From Cryptosporidium bovis (taxonomy: Eukaryota; Apicomplexa; Conoidasida; Eucoccidiorida; Cryptosporidiidae), in contig VHIT02000053.1 in NCBI GenBank assembly GCA_009768925.2, positions 62,001 through 126,000 on the forward strand: DNA of 64,000 bases, given 5' to 3'. Positions 42,560 through 52,085 of this stretch are shown piece by piece (position 1 is the first letter of the stretch; the number at the start of each line of letters is the position of its first letter). Made by a program: the position numbers and the translations under genes. The notes below the pieces were generated by a model. It was given only the letters and a program-made list of their open reading frames with translations. It did no database searches and was not told the origin of the DNA.

Positions 42560-43120
42560 TTAGCATAGTGAAAAAGACGATTTACCCCCAGGAGGATTAT
42601 GAACCTTGACGTTGGTTTTGAAGTTTTTATTAGTATAGTTCGAGGAATCATTACCTGGATGTTCTTTTTGTGTCCTAACCTGCACATTTTCTTCCCTATT
42701 CTCAATATTACTGTCTGCCTTGCAATCATTAGTCTCCATCGTTAAATCGCAATCTATATCCTTGTTATTGATATTGACAGACGATATTTCTTCTTCGTTT
42801 TTGTTCTTAGATTCACATACAAAGTCACCTGAAATTTTCAAAATGAAACAGAAATGGTTTGGAAGTGTGAGAGTGGGGTAAATGTGTTTTCAATACAGAA
42901 CTGTTCGTGGTGTTCTGCCAAAGTATCTATACACATTTGAACTCACCTATTCCAAACCCAAGCGAAGATGCTCCACCTGGGGGATGATGAACCTTGGTGC
43001 TTGGTTTTTTGCGAAAAAATGGGTTATCGTTGGCATCTTGATTAAAATAAGATTTTGACGCAATTAATAAGTGTGCATTTAATTATGAATCAAAATTAAT
43101 ATTCAGCTAAACTCACCCAT
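42560..43120 (-). CDS. SPIRAL1/JPT(HN1)-like microtubule-associated protein, three exons
   Basis: This is a hidden spliced gene. Exon 1 is 43117-43120 (ATG plus one base), intron 1 is 43037-43116 (80 bp, gtgagt...caag) and exon 2 is 42947-43036. Intron 2 is 42829-42946 (118 bp, gtgagt...tcag) and exon 3 is 42560-42828. All phases agree, giving 120 residues starting MDANDNPFFRKK. Exon 2 encodes PSTKVHHPPGGASSLGFG and exon 3 ends VKVHNPPGGKSSFSLC. The first is close to the PSTKVHAPPGGGSSL motif of plant SPIRAL1, and both match the PPGG-x-SS repeats at the two ends of animal JPT1/HN1 and Jupiter. These families bind microtubules. The middle is acidic and disordered. The family is inferred from the repeated motif; the gene model is from splice signals and frame. 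Confidence 0.75.
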
Positions 43121-43813
43121 TTTTGTTTTTTTCTCGGTCCTCTCAGAAAAGAATGGGTTTAGATAACGCACTGTTCAATGAAAAAAATTGCCTACTTCAA
43201 TATTAACTCAAGATAAATAAGCCTTTATTTTCACTGTAAATATCAATAACTTTTCTCTGTAAAGATAATTTACATATGGCAATTATATTCTTCATTACAT
43301 GTGTTCGCCTGATTTATTTTTAATTGTGAAGAAAAACCACGATGATACCGCCTAGGCGCACTATAATAGGCGGTAACCTTGCCGTTAAAATTGATAGTAG
43401 TGAGATATATAAATACTAGTTATTTTATAGTAAAATAGGTGTCTAAACGTATACATTTTTTTCAAAACCGTTAACCTTTGACATCCTGGGAGACAAAATA
43501 TAAGGATATAGGTGGATTATTTCTTTTTTTGAAATAATTAACATCCTGTGGTTGTACCGTGATATGCAATGTGTGGATGCAGTACATCATATTAATAAGG
43601 GATATGAAAGTAGAGGTGGCGAAACACATATATTTTATGTCTGCTAATCAGAATAGATATATGAGAAGTAATTTGGTGAATTCTTATCAACTTTAAACTT
43701 GTCCAGTTTCGAGTTTGTATACTGTCACAATTGAAATATCAAGTAAAAGCTTTAAAAAATAGGTATATAACATACTTTTAACTTTCCTTTGTTTTATAGG
43801 AGAGCAACTGAGA
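43121..43813. promoter_or_regulatory. Divergent promoter with TACCGCC inverted repeat
   Basis: 693 bp between the SPIRAL1-like and BRX1 genes. TACCGCC (43346-43352) and GGCGGTA (43369-43375) form an inverted repeat around 16 bases that include AGGCGCA. A TTTTATAG just upstream of the BRX1 start (43792-43799) could be a 5' UTR acceptor. No coding frame is seen. Confidence 0.45.
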
Positions 43814-44842
43814 ATGAGAAGTGAGGATAAAGGTAAAAAAGCAGGTCAACCCCCAGTCATAGAAGATAAGGATGGAGTAGATGAATATAGCGAAGGCAAT
43901 GATACAAATAGTAACGATCCGTACTTATTCAGGAATGCGCACTATTTGAATAAAGAGTCACGTTGGAAGAATAAACAGCGTGTATTGGTATTGTCGACGA
44001 GAGGTATAAATTTTAGACATCGACATTTAATGGAAGATATAAAAAGACTACTACCACATCACAAATCAGAGGTAAAATGGGAGAAGAAACAACCTTTTTC
44101 CGAGATAACAGAAGTTAGTGAGCTTAGATCATGTAATAATATACTGCTATTTGAAGCCAGAAAACATGAGGAGCTATATATGTGGGTATCTAAATGCCCA
44201 AATGGCCCAAGTATTAAGTTTCAGGTACTAAATATACATACACTAGGTGAACTTAAACTTGCAGGAAATTGTATGCTTGGCTCCAGGCCATTGCTTTCAT
44301 TTGACTCAGCATTTGATAATGACAATTATATTCATAATGTTAATTTCACCGAGGAGCAAAGACATATGAAACTTCCACTGAGATTAATAAGGGATTTATT
44401 TATCCAGGTATTTGGCACACCCAGATATCATCCTAAAAGCAAACCTTTTCATGATCATGTATTAAGTTTCAACTATTTGGACGGAAAAATATGGTTTAGG
44501 CATTACCAAATAGCTCCAAATACTGAAAGTGATCACAACATAGTAGATAAGCAGGTATTAATTGAGATAGGTCCCAGATTTGTATTGGAACCTATATTGA
44601 TACTAGAAAAGTCGTTTAATGGAAGATTGTTATATAGAAATCCGGATTTCAAATCTCCTACTTTACTACGCAACATCATTAAAAAAGGTTACTCTTCGGA
44701 GTATCTAAAGAGGGTAAATAACAAGAAAAGAAGAAGTAGTTATAAGGAAGAACTTGATTCCGCTATTATTGAAGTTAACGAGAAAAAGATGCAGATATTA
44801 AGAGGCGACAATGTTGATGACTTTGAATGGGTAGATAAGTGA
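43814..44842 (+). CDS. BRX1: BRX1 ribosome biogenesis protein (Brix domain)
   Basis: 342 residues. After an acidic leader of about 45 residues comes RVLVLSTRGINFRHRHLMEDIKRLLPHHKSEVKWE. Then follow LRSCNNILLFEARKHEELYMWVSKCPNGPSIKFQVLN, GNCMLGSRPLLSFD, an FGTPRYHPKSKPFHDHVLSF block and IGPRFVLEPILILEKSF. These are the ordered motifs of the Brix domain in its BRX1 subgroup. The protein acts in the nucleolus in early 60S assembly, with Ebp2 and the 27S pre-rRNA. The tail is basic and then acidic, ending DDFEWVDK. BMS1, another nucleolar biogenesis gene, lies about 4.4 kb upstream. The GC-rich inverted repeat at 43346-43375 lies in its upstream region. Confidence 0.97.
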   Translation: MRSEDKGKKAGQPPVIEDKDGVDEYSEGNDTNSNDPYLFRNAHYLNKESRWKNKQRVLVLSTRGINFRHRHLMEDIKRLLPHHKSEVKWEKKQPFSEITEVSELRSCNNILLFEARKHEELYMWVSKCPNGPSIKFQVLNIHTLGELKLAGNCMLGSRPLLSFDSAFDNDNYIHNVNFTEEQRHMKLPLRLIRDLFIQVFGTPRYHPKSKPFHDHVLSFNYLDGKIWFRHYQIAPNTESDHNIVDKQVLIEIGPRFVLEPILILEKSFNGRLLYRNPDFKSPTLLRNIIKKGYSSEYLKRVNNKKRRSSYKEELDSAIIEVNEKKMQILRGDNVDDFEWVDK

Positions 44843-45826
44843 TTTTTTGACCTGGCTACATACTACTTCACATATAAATTCACTTTTCATCGCCTATATA
44901 TTATTACTACATCTATTGGTATCATGTTTATATTTACTTTTCTCCGTATTTATAAGGCATACCAAGCAATCAATGAGCCGTTATATAGCAGAAAAAACGA
45001 TTGAGTTAAACTTGAAGTTTTTCTTCGAGTTTTTTTCTAATTGTATGAGAAACTATAGGGAAAGTCCCCATGTACGGTTAATTCCGCATTATCTAGAGGA
45101 TAAACATTAATTTGGAGCAACTTTTTTACTTCTGATTGTACGTTTGAGTACTTCCTGTGATGCACATTTTCATATTTTTGAAATGGTGTTGATTGGAAAG
45201 AGACTAAAGTCGGTTTTATTATTCTTAATAGTTCCTTCTTTATATCTGGTTTGGAGATTAAAGTTACTTACAGTCTCATGTATTCTCATGAGTTGGTGTT
45301 CATTAAGTTAATTACGGCTAGTATCTTTTTGTTAGATACAACAGAATGGGGCTTACACTTGTATTGCTTGGTTTTAATTTTTTTTTTATCATCGATTTCT
45401 CTTTAATGTGATTTTCTATGTTTTTTATTGTTTTAATTCTGAACTCCATAGTACTTAGGCAAAAGGGACTAGTCCCTTATTGTTTCCAATTCAAGTAGAA
45501 ATCACTGTTAGTCGAACATCAATCTAGAACATGAACCGATCTAAAATTGGACGGAGAGAGGGTACTATGAGAATATTATTAAAAAATAAACCGAAACATA
45601 TACATATTTGATTTAAAACACACAAGTTTACTGTAGAATACAAATAAACTAATGAGAATTTAAATAAAAAATTGATTTTACATTTCACATACGAAAGGAT
45701 GCAGTTATCGGGATGAATGTTGATATATTAAAATGAATAGCCACAATGAACCAAAAACTGACCATTTATAATTAAAAAACATTAAAAAATTAATAAATTA
45801 CAATAAAACTGTTTTAAACTCATCTA
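44843..45826. other. Convergent spacer, about 1 kb
   Basis: It lies between convergent BRX1 and the second ABHD17-like gene. A frame at 44847-45110 starts at TTG right after the BRX1 stop and has no motif, so I leave it out. The rest is AT-rich UTR-like sequence. Confidence 0.45.
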
Positions 45827-47089
45827 TCAGTCATATAATTGATAATTAATTCCAGTATTAACATTATAACAAATAAATTCATTTTTTTTATCAATTATTT
45901 GCTTGAAGTATACCTTCTTGTAAATACCTTTATCTGAATCGTCGCTAATATAATTCGAATTAGATTCACTATCCATTACCCTTTCTTCGTTGTCATATCC
46001 TACTGGCTCATTTGGAACAATATAATCTTCAAAATCATCGTAATCATCTTCATCAGAAAGATCATTTAGATCGATTCTTTCAAAACCCTGGCTAGAGATG
46101 GTAGATACTCTTGATATAGTAGGCAAGTCATAATTATCAATAATGTCTTTAGTAGGAGATTTGCTTGTTGGAGAACTGATTGAATTTGAGGACACAAACA
46201 TCAAAAATTTCTTTATTCTAACAATAAATTCACTTCTCCAATTGACCTCAATATTACAATGATTTGCTCCGTTAACAAACCATGGAGTAAATTTATTTGG
46301 TGCCAATTTATAAAGCATTTCGCCGTGATTAAATGGAATGATAGTATCTCCAGTTCCATGTATTACAAAAACGGGACATTTTACTCTTTGTATTTTATCC
46401 AGATTCTTAAAAGCATCATACCAAGGCAATGTGACATTTGTTTTTGAATTACAAATCACAGAAACTGCACTCTTAATGCCAGAATGTACTATAATACCAC
46501 CTAAGTTCATGTTATTATATTTTGAAGCTAAGTGGATTGTGGGAGCAGATCCAATAGATTGACCATATAATATAATAGAATTTGGATTTAATTTTAATTT
46601 ATTTATCGAGTAGTCAAATATTTTGTCTATGTTCTCATAAATAGAATTTTCTGAAGCTTCTCCTTTAGACTGTCCATAGCCACTATATTCATAACTAATA
46701 ATATTAACACCTGCACTATATGCCAAATCAAGTAAATGACCGAATAAATAGCCAATATCAGTTGCATTTGAATGTGAATATATTATTGTTAACTTTGAGG
46801 CTTGGTTAATGTAGTAAAAAACATCAGTTGAATTTATCGTCATAAATTTAACTCTCACTTGCGATCTTCCTGGAACCAATCTAACCATATTTCTCATTAC
46901 TTCGCTCATTGTCACATATTTGCTTCTATTGTGATCGTAGAGTAGTACCTTGTTATATTGCTTTGAGTATTTATATCCTTTTATTTCAGGTGGATGGAAG
47001 GACATATTATTTACCAATCTGTTCTTTATACCTGGAATAAACGATATACATCCCAAACAAAACAAAAGTCCCTTTCTTTCTGATGTCAT
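45827..47089 (-). CDS. ABHD17-like alpha/beta hydrolase (second copy)
   Basis: 420 residues. The N-terminus has two Cys residues (11 and 14) followed by SFHPPEI, like the lipidated start of ABHD17. The core shows YSHSNATDIG (104-113), where the usual oxyanion Gly is Ser, then YEYSGYGQSKG, GQSIG with Ser178, the acid in HGTGDTIIPF and the His in NGANHCN. The catalytic triad is complete. A C-terminal extension of about 125 residues, Ser- and Asp-rich with an acidic DEDDYDDFEDY run, is absent from the first copy at 19468-20727. Membrane-protein depalmitoylation is the likely activity, with other lipid or ester substrates possible. The paralogues share a strand but not an immediate neighbourhood, so the duplication is probably old. 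Confidence 0.87.
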   Translation of the reverse strand: MTSERKGLLFCLGCISFIPGIKNRLVNNMSFHPPEIKGYKYSKQYNKVLLYDHNRSKYVTMSEVMRNMVRLVPGRSQVRVKFMTINSTDVFYYINQASKLTIIYSHSNATDIGYLFGHLLDLAYSAGVNIISYEYSGYGQSKGEASENSIYENIDKIFDYSINKLKLNPNSIILYGQSIGSAPTIHLASKYNNMNLGGIIVHSGIKSAVSVICNSKTNVTLPWYDAFKNLDKIQRVKCPVFVIHGTGDTIIPFNHGEMLYKLAPNKFTPWFVNGANHCNIEVNWRSEFIVRIKKFLMFVSSNSISSPTSKSPTKDIIDNYDLPTISRVSTISSQGFERIDLNDLSDEDDYDDFEDYIVPNEPVGYDNEERVMDSESNSNYISDDSDKGIYKKVYFKQIIDKKNEFICYNVNTGINYQLYD

Positions 47090-49801
47090 TTCTATTAATA
47101 TTTAATTCCTTAAACGAAACAAACTGTTATATATACTGTCAAATTGTTGATATATTTTGGTTTTTTTTGTTAAATAATGTTAATAAAATATAACAGAACA
47201 CAAAATATTTGAAAAGTCAACTTTGCACTTTTTTTAATTCACTGAAAATATCTTAAAAATTAATGTTTGTCCAACTGAATAAAATTGAAGAAAAAAATCA
47301 TTTGACTCGTTTATTTTTGTTTTATCTCACTATTAATACATATATACGTGCATATAAGTATCAGTTGTATTAAATAAAATCATACAAAAAAATTATGCTC
47401 TGAGAGATCCTCGACTTAAAAATTACTAAAACTGTCATTCTTGACATTTTTTGTACAAACACTTGATTTCTTGTTTAGAGCTCGCCGCCTCTATCTCACC
47501 ATTTTACACTTTCCTATTTTTTACCCCGCGTTTTTCTATTTGCATGTCAGGAATGATTAGATAGTTATAAATATACAACAAAATAAAAGGAAAAAATTAA
47601 TCGGTATTTATAAACATGCAACTTATATAGTTTTATGGCTTGCATATACTTATATATTGTTTCTATTCACCCAATTAATTTCTTCATTTAGTATTTATTT
47701 AATTTTTTTTGTGTAATAATGTTTTTTCCTCGTCTGATTTTTATCATGAACAATTATGTACCGGTAATCCACATGCGATTTTTTTTGCATGCACCATATT
47801 ACTGATTAATTTTGCATTTCACAATGTCAGCAACTTTCAATGAGTAATTAAAAGCGAACAACTAGATGTAGTGAATAATACCTTAGTTTATTCTCAAAAG
47901 ACAACAAATAAAATAGAAACTAGTAATAATAGTCAAAACAACAAAGCAAATGAAATAAAGGAATAGGTAAATACGACTCTCTTTCGTATCTATTAGCAAT
48001 CAGGCAAGGGTTGAGTGTGATTTAAAATACACTCATTTAATCAGCAATCCAAAGTAATACGTTCATGTACATTAATTCGTGCAGTTGTTTCAAACAAAAC
48101 AACATAATCACAAACCAATTTCGAATAAATAATACAACTATAAAAGGTAAATATAGTAACACATAAATACTCAAATTATTATTTATATTTAATTTCATTT
48201 TATCACCGCAAACAAAAAAACCCATTTATACACAGTTTTACCAGTTTATTAATAGATTAACCACAAAAGGCGGGACTCCCAAACGTAAAATAGGCGGTAA
48301 TAATAATATATATTGATTTAATTGGTAAAAATTATAGGTGGTAATAGTAAAAATAACAATAATATGTATAAAGAATATGTAATATAAAAGTATATAATAA
48401 TTAATATTAAAAAACAGGTGAAGGTATTATATATATATATATATATATATATTTTTTTTATTATTATTATTAGGAAAATTACAAATAAGCTTGAAGAAAT
48501 AAATAGGTCTTATAAATAATTTATTAAAGGAAATAGCTAAATGTGAAAACCAAATCATTTTTTTCACTATTTTATTGGAATCAATTATAGAACTTTTTAA
48601 AGAGGATATAATAATTAATTGTTATTAATGTAACCAATAATTCAGGAATATCAGTACTTTTAACTTTGGCATAAATGTAAATAATTCATTCAATTCGATC
48701 ATAAGTACTGGTTAAAAATTAATTCTTATTTATAATACTCATTCTAAGGTGAGAATAAATATAGTAATATAATTACCCATCTGTTAGCAAAGAGGAGTAT
48801 ATTTATAAAGGCATTTTATTAATGCAAGGTTAAAAATAGACCGTTTATATATTCTCTTTATTTTGCAAGACAAATTGAGAATCACCTTTTTTTTTAAAGT
48901 AAGGTATATAAAAATTGAATTCAAAAAGATCAAGTAAAAACTTTGGAGTATAGACTATTTATTTATGAAGATTTAATATATATTTATTGTATATAAAGGG
49001 AAGGAGGAGTAATTCAGTGTAAAAAAGAAAAAAGAGGAATATATTGGCAATATACTATTATGTAGATAATACATGTATATATATAGATTAATATATATAT
49101 GAGGAGCAAAATACTTAAAGAATAAATTTACAAATTAAAGGTGAAAACAGAAGACATTCCATTGGGGTAGTGCATTTTATTATATTGGAACCACATACTT
49201 GTTTATTTATCTTTGTTAAAATAATAACTATTGATGTATTGAATAAATAAGTGATTATTCGGTTCACTTTTAAAACAAATATTAAAGAAAGTACATATTT
49301 CAAGACCACAGTTAAATATCAGTTATTAGTAAAATAATAGTGCATTATACATATATATGGAAAGATTATATAACTATTTATTCATTGACGGATTAAAGTT
49401 GATATTGTAATCACAGGAGGTATATATATAAATAAATATTCAGTACATAAAATTTAACCACTTAATATTATTACTTTTCTAACAGAATATGATTTAATTT
49501 AAATATTATATTAGTCATTAATATATATATCAAGCATACTAAGGAAAGAGGAAATAAGTGGATTATTACTTTATTGTATATAGATTCAAGTGAGTAAGGA
49601 AGCCAAAATAAGAAGTTGGATTATTAAATAAATTTCTGAAATTATATACCGTGAATACGTATTTTAGGAGCACTATCTGAACTTTACACGAGGTGTAGCA
49701 TTGTAAACAAAATTGTGTTCTATAATATATATTGATACAAGAATTTTAAGTAATAAAATATAAATACCTTGGTAACAACATCATTATATTGTTAATAAGC
49801 A
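47090..49801. other. Gene-free stretch, 2.7 kb, with AT microsatellite
   Basis: No supported gene. Elements seen: TACCGGTA (47759-47766) and TGCATGCA (47786-47793) close together, GGCGGGAC (48269-48276) and AGGCGGTAA (48292-48300), and a TA dinucleotide run of about 12 units (48428-48452). Short minus-strand frames at 48037-48225 and 49115-49309 are hydrophobic, AT-biased and unsupported. The stretch separates divergent genes and probably contains two promoters. A noncoding transcript is possible. Confidence 0.5.
48428..48452. repeat. TA dinucleotide microsatellite
   Basis: About twelve uninterrupted TA units followed by a T run and a TTA triplet stretch. Such runs are prone to length variation and may be useful as a strain marker. 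They may also be a local assembly weak point. Confidence 0.95.
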
Positions 49802-50758
49802 ATGATAGAGCCAGCATCTGCATTCTGCATAGGTGTGTACTTTTTGGGAGTTGGAGTGGTTAGTTCTGTGTTGTATATTCCCATAAGTTTGATGAGAGCA
49901 ATAGAACACTATCATATAGGAAGAAATGTGAGGGGAATTAACGATGATAGTAATGGTGGCAACAATAATAATGAATGTTTTTCAGAGGACGAGATAGTTG
50001 GTGTTGGTTCAATAATGAATTCTAACTGCAAAAAGAAGGAATCTATTTGTGACGATTATTCGAATGCGAGTCTTCATAGTAAGCCAGAATTATTGCTGAT
50101 ATATAAGAAGAAGCTGCTTCGGGATATGTTGAATTGCAATAACTACTTAACTAATTTAAATTTGGATGACAAAAGTGATGTATACTCGAATTGTGGTTAT
50201 AGTGACGGTGATGATAATAATAAGAGATCCCCAAGGCAAGACGACTATTACTTGTCACCATACAATTTCGATTTCAGTGCAAGTACATTTAAAGAATTAA
50301 CGTCTTCCACTAGTTCAAGTGGTGTCGACACAAGTACTGCTAGTACTAGTACATTATTTAATGGAAGCGAAGGCGAAATCAATGTGCTTGTTGAAAATGA
50401 GGATAGTATTTTTCACCTGGATTATTTTAATAATATTCAAGTAGTTAAGGACACCGGTAGGTCAGCATGTTCAGGCAGTAATTCTACATATTCACTAATA
50501 TCGTCGTTGGATACATCCTCAACTATCAATAGATATACAAGTAAATGCAGTGATAAAAATGTCATTAATAGATTGGATAATGGTATTCATTTATATGGCG
50601 ATAAACATCTGAGCATGTATGATAATGAATCAAGGTGTAGCGACAGCAATTTTTCGTTTAATTCCCATAAGGTGTTGAATAAAAATAAGAAAGTGGGAAA
50701 CCCTGTTAGCTCATTTATAACAGAGATCTCTGAGGCCTATGACGTTTTAGCACCTTGA
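49802..50758 (+). CDS. Ser/Asn-rich protein with N-terminal membrane anchor
   Basis: 318 residues. A hydrophobic segment at about 5-30 (SAFCIGVYFLGVGVVSSVLYIPISLM) could be a signal anchor or uncleaved signal peptide. It is followed by EHYHIGRNVRG and then a long Ser/Asn/Asp/Thr-rich region with a Ser/Thr run near 160-185. The C-terminal 25 residues (NPVSSFITEISEAYDVLAP) look less biased and may be a short conserved motif. No enzyme or adhesion domain is recognised. The Ser/Thr-rich middle could be O-glycosylated if it is lumenal, or phosphorylated if it is cytosolic. Unknown function; lineage-specific membrane proteins of this style are common in these parasites. Confidence 0.7.
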   Translation: MIEPASAFCIGVYFLGVGVVSSVLYIPISLMRAIEHYHIGRNVRGINDDSNGGNNNNECFSEDEIVGVGSIMNSNCKKKESICDDYSNASLHSKPELLLIYKKKLLRDMLNCNNYLTNLNLDDKSDVYSNCGYSDGDDNNKRSPRQDDYYLSPYNFDFSASTFKELTSSTSSSGVDTSTASTSTLFNGSEGEINVLVENEDSIFHLDYFNNIQVVKDTGRSACSGSNSTYSLISSLDTSSTINRYTSKCSDKNVINRLDNGIHLYGDKHLSMYDNESRCSDSNFSFNSHKVLNKNKKVGNPVSSFITEISEAYDVLAP

Positions 50759-51530
50759 ATCCATAACAAATACACTTAATAAATAATGAAAAGAAGACTA
50801 TTGCTTATTGTGAATTAATATGGCGCAGTATTGGTGTTTTTTTAATATAGTAACAAGTGAAGAAATGGAATATATATACAATGTCATATGACGATGTGAC
50901 ACGGAGAGGCGAATGGTATTTATATTGTTATTAACTAGTTATTCAGTATTGTTAATATATGTGATAGGAAACCAATACTATGAAATGATAGTAAGCATGA
51001 AATTAAATAAAGGAAATTTATACAATAAAACTAAGTGGGTAATTCTTTTTATTTTGGAATCATTTATTTTATGCCCGATTGTAATTACATAATTTTGTCG
51101 GCTATATATAATAATGACGTAATATTGTTATTACTAGATAATCTCATGGGAAAGTAATAAATTTGAATTATGAGTTGTTTGAGATAGTAAGTGGAATTAT
51201 GTATTGTAGATGAATATACGGTGGTGAAAGAAGATCGAAGGTTTTATTTACTTTTAATCCAAGGATGAATAATATTATTGCATCATGTTAATAAATCACT
51301 ATTATTACACTATTACATGCGAAGCATTATCATTTACTTTCTTCAATAAAACTCAATATAATAGAATATTACATTGGGTTAGAAATGGCGTTTCGTACCT
51401 ATATACTTGGTATATTTCAATTACTTCCTATATGTTAAAAACAATATTGGGATGAGTCAAAGAATACCAATTGTAAATGTTTGTAAATATATAATTATTG
51501 GGATTTCCTTTATATTCATCTTTTTTTTTA
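50759..51530. other. Intergenic
   Basis: AT-rich, with no supported gene. A short frame starting at an ATG at 51452 is discussed with the feature that follows. Nothing else is recognised. Confidence 0.4.
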
Positions 51531-51803
51531 ATGGGATATATATGTATATTAATAAAAGACTACGATGAGTTGTGTACATATGTAAGTGCGTTTATATATA
51601 CTACAATAAATAAAAACGGGAAAAATTCTATAGATCATGAGTACTTTTTTAGATTTTGTATTAATATCATTACTCCCCTTATTTTTGTCTTTTTGTTCAT
51701 TTTGTCATTCTTGCAAACACTTGTTTGCAGATTTTCTACACTGCCGCCCAGGTTGATGTATGACGGAGGTACCACCAATGGCGCCAAAAATGATCTTAAA
51801 TAA
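51531..51803 (+). CDS. Possible small membrane protein, frame uncertain
   Basis: A 90-residue frame from the ATG at 51531, with a hydrophobic segment near its C-terminal third (INIITPLIFVFLFILSFLQTLVC) and a basic end. Just upstream, another frame starts at the ATG at 51452 and encodes a hydrophobic segment. It runs into a nine-base T run at about 51522-51530, where a one-base change would link the two frames into a protein of about 117 residues with two hydrophobic ends. Against a real gene: an E2F-like TGGCGCCA element sits at its 3' end (51780-51787), which looks like promoter sequence for the following TBC gene. No family is recognised. Confidence 0.25.
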   Translation: MGYICILIKDYDELCTYVSAFIYTTINKNGKNSIDHEYFFRFCINIITPLIFVFLFILSFLQTLVCRFSTLPPRLMYDGGTTNGAKNDLK

Positions 51804-52085
51804 GTGTTTGAAAAGTGTGTGTTTTAAAATGCAGGAATCTGTAAAAAAAAGCAAATTTGGAGTTTATCTGACATTTTCTGATTAATTTTCAAATTTTATA
51901 TTTTTTTTTGTTAGAAAAACAAAAAGATTGTGGTTTATATGTAACTTTTTTGTTCAAATGTTTGAAAGTGAGAAATATGCGAATAAGAGGAAAGGTGAAT
52001 AGAGGGAGAGAATACATGTTAAAGTAAAGTCTAATTCGGTCAATAAAGAGAAAATATATCGGTTGAATGAGGTGTTTGGTGTTAG
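51804..52085. promoter_or_regulatory. Upstream region of the F-box-TBC gene
   Basis: 282 bp, AT-rich. The palindromic E2F-like TGGCGCCA at 51780-51787, about 300 bp before the TBC start, lies just outside its left edge. Nothing else is recognised. Confidence 0.35.

Noticed and set aside
44847-45110. 87-residue frame just after the BRX1 stop
   Set aside because: It begins at a TTG, not an ATG, has no motif and fits a 3' UTR.
48037-48225. 62-residue minus-strand hydrophobic frame
   Set aside because: Composition expected from AT-rich DNA, no motif and no supporting context.
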